64,000 nucleotides of DNA. Origin: Phyllobacterium bourgognense. Its GTDB lineage: Bacteria > Pseudomonadota > Alphaproteobacteria > Rhizobiales > Rhizobiaceae. The stretch spans positions 434,001-498,000 of the forward strand of contig NZ_QPJM01000001.1 in assembly GCF_003337575.1 (NCBI RefSeq). Direction: 5' to 3'. The translations under genes were made by a program, and so were the position numbers. Shown one piece after another: positions 1 to 7,827 of the stretch. How positions within the stretch are numbered: the first letter of the stretch is position 1; every line of letters begins with the position of its first letter. The notes below the pieces were generated by a model, which had not been told where the DNA came from, ran no database searches, and worked only from the letters and a program-made list of their open reading frames with translations.

Positions 1-1052
1 ATCCGGCAATTGCCGACGCTCTCATTGTTGAAAGACTACGTGCTGCTGGGGCGGTGATCATCGGCAAGACGATCATGACCGAATTTGCGTTCACCGCTGT
101 CGGGCTGAACCCGCATTATCCAGTAGCACCGAACGCCGTCGATCCGGATCGCGTCGCCGGTGGATCGTCCATTGGCGCTGGCATATCGGTGGTGGAGGAC
201 ACCAGCGAAATCGCCATAGGCTCGGATACTGGAGGGTCCGTGCGTATTCCTGCAGCGCTGAACGGAGTCGTTGGATTTAAACCGACAGCCAAGCGTGTAC
301 CGCTGCAAGGTGCGTTCCCGTTGTCGCCAAGCCTCGATTCCATTGGGCCATTGGCGCGGTCCGTTACCGATTGCGCGATCACCGATGCTGTTATGGCGGG
401 GGAGACGGTCCCGGTCCCCGAGCCGATTTCCCTGAATGGACTGCGGATAGGTGTGCCGCGAGGGCAACTGCTTGCGGAGACGGAAAAGCCGATTGCCGAT
501 GCCTTCGAACGCTGCCTGCAGGTTTGCGCAAAAGCGGGGGCAATCATTATCGATTGTTTGGTTGATGATCTGATCGATGCGTTGGCCCAGGCAACGTCGA
601 TCGGGTCTATCGCCGGCATTGAAGCCAGCCGGATCCACGCTGAATGGCTGCATGATGAGACGCTCGACGTTGATCAGCGCGTCCAGCGTCCGCTGTTGCG
701 TCGTCTTGGTGTTTCCGAATCCGATTATATCAAGCTGATGCAGAAGCGACGGGCGCTCGTGCGGCAGATGGATCAACGAATTTCCGACTTTGACCTGTTC
801 GCCTTGCCGACGACACCTGTCGCCGCGCCCACGATCGCCTCGGTGAGGGACGACGCCGTTTACAAGCAGGTTGAAACGCTGCTCCTGCGCAATACGCAGC
901 TTGCCAATCAGTTCGATCTGACGGCGATAAGTCTGCCAATGCCGGGCCTGACTTTGCCGGGCGGGCTGATGCTTGTCGCTCAACATGGTGCGGACAGACG
1001 GCTGCTGGCCATGGCTCTGTCCGTGGAACAGCTTCTATCCTCAGCTATATAG
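1..1052 (+). CDS. Amidase signature family enzyme, 5' end outside window
   Basis: The frame is open from the left edge (first full codon at base 3), so the N-terminus is missing and about 349 residues are visible. The amidase-signature triad can be read: Lys in GKTIMTEFAF, the cis-Ser in the Gly-Gly-Ser-Ser stretch (GGSSIGAG), and the nucleophile Ser in GSDTGGSVRIPAA, followed by GVVGFKPT, a strong family hallmark. These enzymes hydrolyse amides to acid plus ammonia; the substrate cannot be told. GGSSIGAG departs from the usual GGSSGGSA. It is followed on the same strand by a Dabb protein and glycerate 2-kinase, so a small-molecule catabolic cluster is likely. An AtzF-like or Glu-tRNA(Gln) amidotransferase role is not supported by the context. 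Confidence 0.88.
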   Translation, partial: PAIADALIVERLRAAGAVIIGKTIMTEFAFTAVGLNPHYPVAPNAVDPDRVAGGSSIGAGISVVEDTSEIAIGSDTGGSVRIPAALNGVVGFKPTAKRVPLQGAFPLSPSLDSIGPLARSVTDCAITDAVMAGETVPVPEPISLNGLRIGVPRGQLLAETEKPIADAFERCLQVCAKAGAIIIDCLVDDLIDALAQATSIGSIAGIEASRIHAEWLHDETLDVDQRVQRPLLRRLGVSESDYIKLMQKRRALVRQMDQRISDFDLFALPTTPVAAPTIASVRDDAVYKQVETLLLRNTQLANQFDLTAISLPMPGLTLPGGLMLVAQHGADRRLLAMALSVEQLLSSAI

Positions 1053-1158
1053 TCGCCGGCTCATTTGAAATGATAATCATGAAACAACTCGAAATAGCAC
1101 TCGCAATTTCCGGGAATCTCGTCAGGATGCGCCACGCCTTTTAAGGAAAGTTACTTCT

Positions 1159-1470
1159 ATGATCCGTCATTGTGTGTTTATGCGTTTTCGTGACGACGTG
1201 CCGTCGTTGGACCGCCAATCCATCTACCGCGATCTTGAAACTTTGTGCGCAAAGCTGCCGGCTGCGCTGACCATCACGTCCGGAGGAAATGTCAGCCCTG
1301 AGGAGGGCATGGACAAGGGATTTTCTGAAGGCTTTATCCTCGATTTTGCCGATGCGGCGGCGCGTAACGCCTATCTTGTTCATCCGGAACACCAGGAAAT
1401 CGCCCGGCGGATCGTTGCTTCGACCGCCGGTGGCACTGACGGTGTTTTCGTTTTTGATATGGAAGTTTGA
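1159..1470 (+). CDS. Dabb (stress-responsive A/B barrel) domain protein
   Basis: A 103-residue protein filled by one Dabb ferredoxin-like domain: it opens MIRHCVFMRFRDD, has the mid-domain GFILDFADAAARNAYLVHPEH strand-helix block, and ends in a short beta strand (GVFVFDMEV). The LxHPxH element is typical. Dabb proteins are small dimeric barrels, some acting as cyclases or dehalogenases and many of unknown role. An AAGGAAAG ribosome-binding site lies just before the ATG. The stop codon nearly touches the glycerate kinase start (5 bases), which indicates one transcript and translational coupling. Function beyond the fold is unknown. Confidence 0.8.
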   Translation: MIRHCVFMRFRDDVPSLDRQSIYRDLETLCAKLPAALTITSGGNVSPEEGMDKGFSEGFILDFADAAARNAYLVHPEHQEIARRIVASTAGGTDGVFVFDMEV

Positions 1471-1475
1471 GACCG

Positions 1476-2747
1476 ATGCAGGACAAGGAATTCTTCACGA
1501 AGCTGTTTCAGGCTGCAGTCGAAGCGGCGGATCCGGAGCGGACCATTACGGCGCATCTCCCTCCGAAGCCAAAAGGACGGACCATCGTCATTGGCGCGGG
1601 CAAAGGCTCGGCGCAAATGGCCAGCGCTTTCGAGAAAGCGTGGGCAGCGAAACACGGAGATTCTCCGCTCGAAGGTCTTGTCGTCACACGCTATGGATTC
1701 GGTGCGCCTTGCAAACATATCGAGATCATCGAAGCATCGCACCCGGTTCCGGACGCCGCAGGTCTGGTGGCTTCAAAGCGCCTGCTTGAAATAGTCTCGG
1801 GGCTGAAAGAAGATGATCTTGTGGTCGCGTTGATCTCGGGCGGTGGTTCTGCGCTGTTGCCGTCTCCGCCGCTAGGCATGACCCTTGAGGATGAAATCAT
1901 CGTCAACAAGATGCTACTTGCATCCGGCGCGCCAATTGCGGCGATGAATGCTGTACGCAAGCATCTGTCGACTATAAAGGGCGGGCGTCTGGCTGCGGCA
2001 GCTTACCCGGCGCGTGTCTATTCGCTGATCGTCTCGGACATTCCCGGCGACAATCCTGCATTCGTGGCTTCCGGCCCCACCGTGACCGATGCAACGACGC
2101 GGGAGGATGCCTTGAAGATCGTCGAGCGTTACAATCTCGACCTGCCGGCAGCAGCGCTCGCGCATCTGCGCTCAGCAAACGCTGATGCGCCAAAACCCTC
2201 TGACGCGGTTTTTGCCGGCCACGAGCATCATGTGATTGCCTCAGCCGGTGTATCGCTTGAGGCAGCGGCGAAGACCGCTCGCAATTTAGGCGTCGAGGCA
2301 GTCATACTCTCCGATGCAATCGAGGGCGAAGCACGTGAAGTCGCACACGTCCATGCGGCAATGGCGAAACAGGTACTTGCCAAGGATCAACCGTTCAAAA
2401 AGCCCGTCGTTATACTTTCCGGCGGAGAGACGACTGTAACAGTGCGGGGCAAGGGCAAGGGCGGTCGCAACAGCGAATTTCTCCTGTCGCTTGCGATCGA
2501 TATCGATGGAGCAGACGGGATCACCGCCTTTGCGGCAGACACCGATGGCATCGACGGTTCCGAAGACAATGCCGGCGGATTTGCCGATAGCACCAGTATT
2601 GCCCGGTTATTTGCCAAAGGGCATGACGCATCATCCTTACTCAACAAAAACGATGCCTGGACAGCATTTGATGCGATCGACGATTTATTCGTCCCCGGTC
2701 CTACCGGCACCAATGTCAACGATCTGCGGGCCATTCTCATTCGTTGA
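1476..2747 (+). CDS. Glycerate 2-kinase (DUF4147/MOFRL family, TtuD/GckA type)
   Basis: 423 residues, the usual length of the bacterial glycerate 2-kinase family once annotated as hydroxypyruvate reductase. The N-terminal DUF4147 domain shows VIGAGKGSAQMA and LISGGGSALLPSPPLG; the C-terminal MOFRL domain shows LSGGETTVTVRGKGKGGRNSEF-like sequence and ends PGPTGTNVNDLRAILI. It phosphorylates D-glycerate to 2-phosphoglycerate, linking glyoxylate, tartrate or serine-cycle catabolism to glycolysis. The ATG at 1476 is preferred to the upstream in-frame TTG at 1467, which overlaps the preceding stop. The amidase and Dabb neighbours suggest a catabolic operon, but the pathway substrate is not visible. 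Confidence 0.9.
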   Translation: MQDKEFFTKLFQAAVEAADPERTITAHLPPKPKGRTIVIGAGKGSAQMASAFEKAWAAKHGDSPLEGLVVTRYGFGAPCKHIEIIEASHPVPDAAGLVASKRLLEIVSGLKEDDLVVALISGGGSALLPSPPLGMTLEDEIIVNKMLLASGAPIAAMNAVRKHLSTIKGGRLAAAAYPARVYSLIVSDIPGDNPAFVASGPTVTDATTREDALKIVERYNLDLPAAALAHLRSANADAPKPSDAVFAGHEHHVIASAGVSLEAAAKTARNLGVEAVILSDAIEGEAREVAHVHAAMAKQVLAKDQPFKKPVVILSGGETTVTVRGKGKGGRNSEFLLSLAIDIDGADGITAFAADTDGIDGSEDNAGGFADSTSIARLFAKGHDASSLLNKNDAWTAFDAIDDLFVPGPTGTNVNDLRAILIR

Positions 2748-2871
2748 TTGTCGGCCGACGGACGCTTAATCGCCATCTTTGGATGGTCAACAGTGGCCGA
2801 TTCATGCCAGCGTGAACTGCCTGGAATACAACGATCCGCGCCATCTTCTGGCGCAACATAAGGAAAGTCGA

Positions 2872-3087
2872 ATGCGGATAGCACTGTCCCTGATCGCTCT
2901 GTCTCTCATGATCGTCACGGGTTGCACAACCACACCAAAGACGACCACTCCCGCGGGGCCTTCACCTGCCAAGGATACGCATTTTGTCCCGCCACCCAAA
3001 TCCCTGACACAGCGCGCAACTCCCTCCAAGGAGCCCAGCCTGAGTGAGTCTGCCGCAGCGGCTGCAGCGAAGCCTGTCGCGCAGTAA
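2872..3087 (+). CDS. Small Ala/Pro-rich lipoprotein
   Basis: 71 residues with a lipoprotein signal: MRIALSLIALSLMIVTGC, the lipobox Cys at 18, then a Thr/Pro-rich mature part (TTTPKTTTPAG) ending in an Ala-rich tail. The mature part has no recognisable fold, as is typical of small rhizobial envelope lipoproteins. The ATG at 2872 has AAGGAAAG about 9 bases upstream; the longer open frame from 2779 would bury the signal peptide and is rejected. A clear intrinsic terminator follows at 3106-3141. Role unknown. Confidence 0.7.
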   Translation: MRIALSLIALSLMIVTGCTTTPKTTTPAGPSPAKDTHFVPPPKSLTQRATPSKEPSLSESAAAAAAKPVAQ

Positions 3088-3105
3088 CTACATTTTTGCT
3101 ATGCG

Positions 3106-3141
3106 ACGCCGTCTCCGACTACAGCGTCGGGGCGGCGTTTT
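3106..3141 (+). terminator. Intrinsic terminator after the small lipoprotein gene
   Basis: Arms ACGCCG (3106-3111) and CGGCGT (3133-3138) enclose a second stem CCGAC/GTCGG and are followed by TTTT. It sits 18 bases after the lipoprotein stop codon on the same strand. Confidence 0.7.
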
Positions 3142-3182
3142 GCATTATACGGCAGGTCAATTTCTGGAGAAGAGAGCAGGGC

Positions 3183-3333
3183 CTAAAACAACAAAACCCA
3201 CCGCGGGAGGAGGTGCGGTGGGTTTCGTTGGTTATGGAAGGCCTTCTGGGAGGAGAAGAGGCCGTCCGTTTCGACAGGGCCGGGAGGAGGTGACGCTGTC
3301 GAAAATTCCTGATCTGACAATAACTCAACTGTC
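3183..3333 (-). ncRNA. Candidate anti-Shine-Dalgarno (cuckoo/CcsR-like) sRNA with three CCTCCTCCC-type hairpin loops
   Basis: Read on the minus strand, three consecutive hairpins each present a C-rich anti-SD loop. Hairpin 1 has stem TTTCGACAG/CTGTCGAAA (3304-3269) around CCTCCTCCC (3290-3282). Hairpin 2, imperfect, has arms at 3263-3256 and 3247-3240 around CTCCTCCC (3255-3248). Hairpin 3 has an 11-bp perfect stem AAACCCACCGC/GCGGTGGGTTT (3225-3194) with loop CCTCCTCCC, then TTGTTTT-like sequence, so it doubles as an intrinsic terminator. A sigma70-like promoter lies at the right distance upstream. Known family: the CcsR/cuckoo RNAs of Rhodobacter and relatives, stress-induced RNAs with CCUCCUCCC loops. 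Family membership is inferred from motif and fold; the ends are approximate. Confidence 0.72.
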
Positions 3334-3338
3334 CTGAT

Positions 3339-3367
3339 TTAATACAGACAATATTGCATAGCAGCAA
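3339..3367 (-). promoter_or_regulatory. Putative sigma70-type promoter of the anti-SD sRNA
   Basis: On the minus strand TTGCTG (3367-3362) and TATTAA (3344-3339) are separated by 17 bases, placing a start near 3333, just before the first hairpin. A heat-shock sigma factor match, expected for the Rhodobacter homologues, is not obvious. Confidence 0.4.
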
Positions 3368-3535
3368 TGCATTTTGTGCAACGCAGCAATCTCATCGCCG
3401 AGGCGTCACGCTCCGATCACGGCCAATTGACTATGCATCAGGAACGGAACCAGTCCCCATCCGTTAATAATCCATGAACGAGGCTTATATGGCGATAAAC
3501 GCTGGCCTCCAGATGTGGTTGGAAGGGGCAGGAAA

Positions 3536-3892
3536 ATGCGCTTCTACAAATCATCGATACCCATTCTCGCAGCGGCGCTCTTTGCGTCGGCCGCTATATT
3601 GCCGGCCAATGCGTTCAATATCAAAAATCAGGCACAAGCGTCGGAGGACGTTAGTGAGGTCAGCAATCGACAATTCGAACGGGCTGCCCTGCTTGAGGCC
3701 AGAGCGTATATATGCGGGACCGATGAAGCCAGCGAAGCGGCGATGAAAGCGGGGATGCGGGAAACCGGATTGCCGGAAGACATAGCGGTCGAAATCGTTT
3801 CGGATCTCGCTTCTGGCCACATCGACAAGGCAGAAGAGTCCGGATCGAAAGAAATATGCGGAAAAGCTAAAGTGCAACTTTCCGGTTTTTAG
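3536..3892 (+). CDS. Small exported hypothetical protein
   Basis: 118 residues starting MRFYKSS with a Sec signal peptide (PILAAALFASAAILPANA, cleavage near residue 26) and a soluble, mostly helical remainder. Two Cys (YICGTD and EICGKA) could form one disulfide in the periplasm. The start at 3536 follows GGGGCAGGAAA; the in-frame codon at 3515 would put seven basic residues ahead of the signal. A palindrome TTATTCGA-TGA-TCGAATAA at 3899-3917 just after the stop may end the transcript. I do not recognise the family; it resembles rhizobial periplasmic proteins of unknown function. Confidence 0.6.
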   Translation: MRFYKSSIPILAAALFASAAILPANAFNIKNQAQASEDVSEVSNRQFERAALLEARAYICGTDEASEAAMKAGMRETGLPEDIAVEIVSDLASGHIDKAEESGSKEICGKAKVQLSGF

Positions 3893-4236
3893 TGCAGATT
3901 ATTCGATGATCGAATAAAATATATCAATGCATTCATTCACTTGTAAATCGATCAGTAAAATTTTAGAAAAAATTTATGGATTAGCGCCATTTATTCACGA
4001 ATATTTGTAGTAATTAAAGGGCTTTTCAATTCGCGTATTTCGAGAATAATGTTATCTGCGCAGTCTTGGTGGAATCAACAATCATAATTTAACCATCGCT
4101 GGAAATTTCTTCGAAAGTATCGGGGAATTTGTTGATAAGCACATTGGTCGCATGGCTTTTGTCCTTGCACTAATGCGAGAAGATTTTAGTGGGATACAAC
4201 TCACTATTGCGGTTCACGGGATATGGAGAGAACAGC
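3893..4236. other. AT-rich intergenic stretch
   Basis: Apart from the TTATTCGA-TGA-TCGAATAA palindrome at its left end, I see no gene or RNA fold. Base composition is much more AT-rich than flanking genes. The right end must carry the promoter of the short gene at 4237, but no clear -35/-10 pair stands out. Confidence 0.4.
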
Positions 4237-4440
4237 ATGAACAAGAGAGCACAAACACTCGAAGTATTAAAAACAGAACTCTCAAAATTGTGCACCGTGG
4301 CGGATAATGCTGGTTTCGAGATGATTGCCTATTTCATCGAAACTGCAATCCGTGAATCTGATGAGCAGTTGTCACAGGAAACGCGCGCCGTGGTCGGTAT
4401 GGAACTGCGCCTGGAATCGTCCCGCGCACGCCACCTTTGA
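4237..4440 (+). CDS. Short conserved-looking cytosolic protein, unknown function
   Basis: 67 residues, mainly helical: MNKRAQTLEVLKTELSKLC, then a second helix around FEMIAYFIETAIRESDEQLS and a basic end (SSRARHL). A GGAGAG ribosome-binding site precedes the ATG at 4237, and this is preferred to the upstream start at 4189. No DNA-binding motif is certain. Proteins of this size and pattern are common in Rhizobiales and unassigned. Confidence 0.55.
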   Translation: MNKRAQTLEVLKTELSKLCTVADNAGFEMIAYFIETAIRESDEQLSQETRAVVGMELRLESSRARHL

Positions 4441-4527
4441 ATCGCGTCCTTCCCATTCAATCAAGCTTCAATTTTTGTGAATCATGAAATCGCGCTCTGT
4501 TATTGTGCGTTTGCGCCGCTCGCTTAT

Positions 4528-5556
4528 ATGAAGGCAATGACCCCGCTATCTGTCCTTGACCTTTCACCGATTGTTGCTGGCAGCGATGCCGCACAGTCCC
4601 TTCGTAATTCGCTGGATCTTGCGCAAAACGCGGAGCGACTTGGCTATAACCGCCTTTGGCTTGCCGAGCATCATAGCATGCGCGGTATTGCCAGCGCGGC
4701 GACAGCCGTTGTCATCGCGCATGTCGCGGCTGGCACGTCGAAAATCCGGCTTGGTGCCGGTGGTATCATGCTGCCGAACCATTCACCGCTGATGGTGGCA
4801 GAAGCTTTCGGCACGCTGGCTTCCTTGCATCCGGGCCGTATCGATCTCGGTGTCGGTCGTGCGCCGGGCACGGATCAGATCACTGCCCAGGCATTGCGCC
4901 GCAATCTCGATCAGGACATCAACGGCTTCCCGCAGGATGTGGTCGAGTTGATGGGGTATTTCCGCGATCCCGAGCCTGGCCAGCGCGTGATAGCTGTTCC
5001 CGGCGCCGGAACGAAAGTGCCTGTCTGGATATTGGGCTCCAGCCTTTTCGGCGCACAGCTCGCGGCGGCGCTCGGTTTGCCTTATGCCTTCGCATCGCAT
5101 TTTGCACCGGCTGAAATGGAGCGGGCGATCGAGATCTATCGCGCCCGGTTCGAACCATCCGAATATCTCGACAAGCCTTATGTGATGCTGGGACTTAACG
5201 TCTTCGCCGCAGAAACCGATGATGAGGCAAAGCTTCTGCAAACATCGCAGCAGCAGGCCTTCGTCAATCTGCGTACCGGCAATCCCGGACCATTACCAGC
5301 GCCAGTGCGAGGCTATGAAGAAACGCTCGACCTCCACGCGAAGGCGATTTTGCGTCAGGCTCTATCTTGCTCGGTCGTCGGGTCGCCGGAGACCGTCAAA
5401 GCCGGCGTTCAGGATTTCATCGTGCGCACGGGGGCAGACGAGATTATGGTCACAGGCCAGATTTTCGATCATCCAGCAAGAATCCGCTCTTACGAGATTC
5501 TCGCTGAAACCATGATCAAGCGGCCCGAAGCTGCACCACTAAGCCGCCTCGCGTAG
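4528..5556 (+). CDS. LLM-class (luciferase-like) flavin-dependent monooxygenase
   Basis: About 342 residues of the bacterial-luciferase TIM-barrel family, MsnO8-like branch. Recognised by LSVLDLSPI at the N-terminus, [15 protein letters not shown], the [17 protein letters not shown] block and [13 protein letters not shown]. Members use reduced FMN and oxygen to oxidise small molecules; the substrate is unknown. The start is uncertain: ATG 4528 or ATG 4537 fit the family N-terminus better than 4477, which adds an unrelated Cys-rich stretch. The 3' end overlaps the 3' end of convergent ureG by 18 bases, so the two transcripts interfere or share a boundary. Confidence 0.85.
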   Translation: MKAMTPLSVLDLSPIVAGSDAAQSLRNSLDLAQNAERLGYNRLWLAEHHSMRGIASAATAVVIAHVAAGTSKIRLGAGGIMLPNHSPLMVAEAFGTLASLHPGRIDLGVGRAPGTDQITAQALRRNLDQDINGFPQDVVELMGYFRDPEPGQRVIAVPGAGTKVPVWILGSSLFGAQLAAALGLPYAFASHFAPAEMERAIEIYRARFEPSEYLDKPYVMLGLNVFAAETDDEAKLLQTSQQQAFVNLRTGNPGPLPAPVRGYEETLDLHAKAILRQALSCSVVGSPETVKAGVQDFIVRTGADEIMVTGQIFDHPARIRSYEILAETMIKRPEAAPLSRLA

Positions 5557-6162
5557 ACCGCCTGCCGCTTCGATAAAGGCGATCACGTCGTCAAGGCCGT
5601 TTCTGCGCAGCATGTCGGTGAACACATAGGGTTTCGCTCCGCGCTGAACCTTGGTATCCGCATCCATCACATCGAGATCAGCGCCGACATGGGGCGCAAG
5701 GTCCTTTTTGTTGATGATCAGCAAATCCGAGCGGGTGATGCCCGGCCCGCCTTTGCGCGGTATTTTTTCGCCTTGGCAAACCGAAATCACATAAATGGTC
5801 AAGTCAGCGAGATCGGGTGAGAAAGTTGCGGCCAGATTATCCCCGCCGGACTCGATAAAGACGATATCGAGATCGGGATGGCGCTTGTTCATCTCGGCGA
5901 TAGCCTGCAGGTTGATTGTCGCGTCTTCCCGGATGGCCGTGTGCGGACAACCGCCTGTCTCTACACCCATGATCCGGTCCTCGGGCAGGGCTTGCAGCCG
6001 GTTGAGGATCAGCGCGTCTTCCTTCGTGTAGATATCATTGGTAACGACAGCGATGGAATAGCGGTGACGCAGCGCTTTGCACAACATTTCGGTGACAGTG
6101 GTCTTGCCGGAACCAACTGGCCCGCCAATCCCGATGCGAAGCGGTCCGTTTTGCGAAATCAT
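5539..6162 (-). CDS. ureG: Urease accessory GTPase UreG
   Basis: 207 residues, standard for UreG. The P-loop [18 protein letters not shown] sits near residue 14; the nickel-binding CPH appears in [32 protein letters not shown] and the [13 protein letters not shown] guanine-specificity motif follow. UreG is the GTPase that drives nickel insertion into apo-urease together with UreD, UreF and UreE. Its ATG overlaps the ureF stop by four bases (ATGA), which implies coupled translation. It is the last gene of the minus-strand urease operon and its end overlaps the convergent monooxygenase gene. Confidence 0.97.
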   Translation of the reverse strand: MISQNGPLRIGIGGPVGSGKTTVTEMLCKALRHRYSIAVVTNDIYTKEDALILNRLQALPEDRIMGVETGGCPHTAIREDATINLQAIAEMNKRHPDLDIVFIESGGDNLAATFSPDLADLTIYVISVCQGEKIPRKGGPGITRSDLLIINKKDLAPHVGADLDVMDADTKVQRGAKPYVFTDMLRRNGLDDVIAFIEAAGGLREAA

Positions 6163-6824
6163 GAGCGAAATACCCTCGAATATTGTGTTTCATGTTGCAT
6201 GGCCATGATGTCGGACATGATGGCAGCCGAGCCCAGATCATCAAGGCTGGAACTCGCGGCACGCTCAGTGACCGCCACGATTTGCGTTTCCATTGCCGCC
6301 ATCAACGATACGCCATGGCTCTGTCCGAGTGGCACCAACCGGACGGCGCCTTGAATGAGGTTGGAAACGACGGCATGAAGATAGGCGGCAAGCGCTGGTT
6401 CACATGCAACCCTGTTCCGGGCTGCAACCATGGCGACGGCGACGGGATAGGGCATCTGTGCAGCGCCAGAATCCCTGCCGCTCCAATGTCCAATAGCCTG
6501 CACGAAAGCATTGCCTTGCAGCATGGTCTCCATGTGCCGCTCTTTCGAACCTGCCATCGCCTCCCCGAGCTCTGATTGTTCGAGGCAGCTGCCACCCGTA
6601 TCCGCATCCCTCCAGCTTGCCGCAAACAGAACCGCATCGTTCCAGACCGAGCCATGGTTCATGAGTTCAACAAGCCAGTCCTGCAGTGATGCCTTGTCGT
6701 GGATCAAACCATCATGCACTGCCCGCTCGATGCCATGACTGTATGAAAACGCCCCGACAGGAAAAGCTGGGGAAAGCCACGTCATGAGGCGCAGAAGCGC
6801 GGTATTTGGGGCAAGGTCAGCCAT
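6159..6824 (-). CDS. ureF: Urease accessory protein UreF
   Basis: 221 residues, all-helical UreF family, identified by [20 protein letters not shown] near the N-terminus, the [12 protein letters not shown] helix and the C-terminal [11 protein letters not shown]. UreF acts as the fidelity or GTPase-regulating component of the UreDFG nickel-insertion complex. The start is set at [16 protein letters not shown] six bases upstream is equally possible, and the much longer frame to 6935 runs into ureE. The gene overlaps the end of ureE slightly and its stop overlaps the ureG start, so E-F-G are tightly coupled. Confidence 0.95.
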   Translation of the reverse strand: MADLAPNTALLRLMTWLSPAFPVGAFSYSHGIERAVHDGLIHDKASLQDWLVELMNHGSVWNDAVLFAASWRDADTGGSCLEQSELGEAMAGSKERHMETMLQGNAFVQAIGHWSGRDSGAAQMPYPVAVAMVAARNRVACEPALAAYLHAVVSNLIQGAVRLVPLGQSHGVSLMAAMETQIVAVTERAASSSLDDLGSAAIMSDIMAMQHETQYSRVFRS

Positions 6825-7305
6825 GGGCATGATCGTGGTGTTGATGATCATGCGCGTGCGAATGCCCATTCCCGCTATGATATGCGCCGTGCAATGGATG
6901 GAACGGCGCAGTGATCTCGGTAACCTTCGCGCCAAGACCTTGTAACATCGCCTTGATCACGTGGTCGCGCAGGATGACGATGCGGCTTTCTTCCAGTTGC
7001 GCCGGCAGATGACGATTGCCAAGATGCCAGGCCAGTTCCGACAGATGCCGGCGATCCCGCGGCGTGACCTCGTAGAGCGCTTCATCCGCCGCAATGATCT
7101 CGGCCATTCTCCCATCCTCAAGAACAAGCACGTCGCCATGCTCGAACGCGATAGCCTCCGGCAAATCGACAAGTATTTGTTCGCCCTTCTGTAGTGTCAG
7201 TACCTTGCGCCGCAAATGCCGCTCGTCATGGGCCAGCACAACGCGATCGAACGGCATGCCGTGATAACGCCCGGCGTGGCTATGGCTGGTGACACGCTTC
7301 ATCAC
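6817..7305 (-). CDS. ureE: Urease nickel metallochaperone UreE
   Basis: 162 residues. It has the UreE peptide-binding N-terminal domain ([20 protein letters not shown]) and the metal-binding C-terminal domain ([29 protein letters not shown]). It ends in a His-rich tail ([15 protein letters not shown]) that would bind several Ni ions, as in Klebsiella UreE. UreE delivers nickel to the UreDFG complex. The start overlaps the stop of the DinB-family gene by four bases (ATGA), so that gene is translationally coupled to ureE. Confidence 0.96.
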   Translation of the reverse strand: MMKRVTSHSHAGRYHGMPFDRVVLAHDERHLRRKVLTLQKGEQILVDLPEAIAFEHGDVLVLEDGRMAEIIAADEALYEVTPRDRRHLSELAWHLGNRHLPAQLEESRIVILRDHVIKAMLQGLGAKVTEITAPFHPLHGAYHSGNGHSHAHDHQHHDHAHG

Positions 7306-7814
7306 GCTTGGCCTTTCTCATGAAAATCATCGTTCATGCACAGGAAGAAGTCGATCGGCGGTGCGTCACCGGTCAGTTGCGAAAGCAGCGTATGTACCTG
7401 GCCGCGATGATGCGTCTGGTGGTTGAAAATTTGCGTCAAAGCACGATCCAAGGTCGAGGTATATGGCTGGCCTTCGGTGGTGATCCAACGAAAGACGCCT
7501 TTGATCGAAGCCTCGTCCATAGCGTCGACCACGTCGATGATGTGATCGTCCAGGGCGATGCGCGCCGCGTGCAAGTCTTTGAAGTTATCGTGTAGAATCA
7601 CATCCATGGAAGGGATCGCATAAAGGTCCCCCGTGAAGCGACCGAACCATAATTTGTCGATGGCCAGGATATGGTTGAGCGTGCCGTGTACAGATTTGAA
7701 AAATGCACGTCTGTCGGCGAAATAATCTTCGTGGTCAAGGGCACCGGCTGCCGCGTAAATCCGCCCATTGGCCCATTTGTTATAGTACGCAAGCCGCCCG
7801 AATTGATCCTTCAC
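7302..7814 (-). CDS. DinB/YfiT-family putative metalloenzyme embedded in the urease operon
   Basis: 170 residues of the DinB four-helix family: [15 protein letters not shown] at the N-terminus, [21 protein letters not shown], and the C-terminal [18 protein letters not shown] that supplies the usual His metal ligands. A GTG start at 7814 is chosen because GGGGAGGA lies just upstream; the longer frame starts inside ureC. It begins 13 bases after the ureC stop and its stop overlaps the ureE start. DinB proteins bind Zn or Ni through three His, some being thiol transferases. A role in urease maturation or nickel handling is suggested only by position. Confidence 0.85.
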   Translation of the reverse strand: MKDQFGRLAYYNKWANGRIYAAAGALDHEDYFADRRAFFKSVHGTLNHILAIDKLWFGRFTGDLYAIPSMDVILHDNFKDLHAARIALDDHIIDVVDAMDEASIKGVFRWITTEGQPYTSTLDRALTQIFNHQTHHRGQVHTLLSQLTGDAPPIDFFLCMNDDFHEKGQA

Positions 7815-7827
7815 TTTGTTCCTCCCC

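Noticed and set aside
36-986. 316-codon minus-strand frame opposite the amidase
   Set aside because: Shadow of a high-GC coding gene; the plus-strand frame carries the complete amidase signature.
1064-1086. Fur-box-like AAATGATAATCATGAA upstream of the Dabb gene
   Set aside because: Only about 12 of 19 positions fit the classical Fur box, rhizobial iron control uses other motifs, and the downstream genes are not iron-related. Probably chance.
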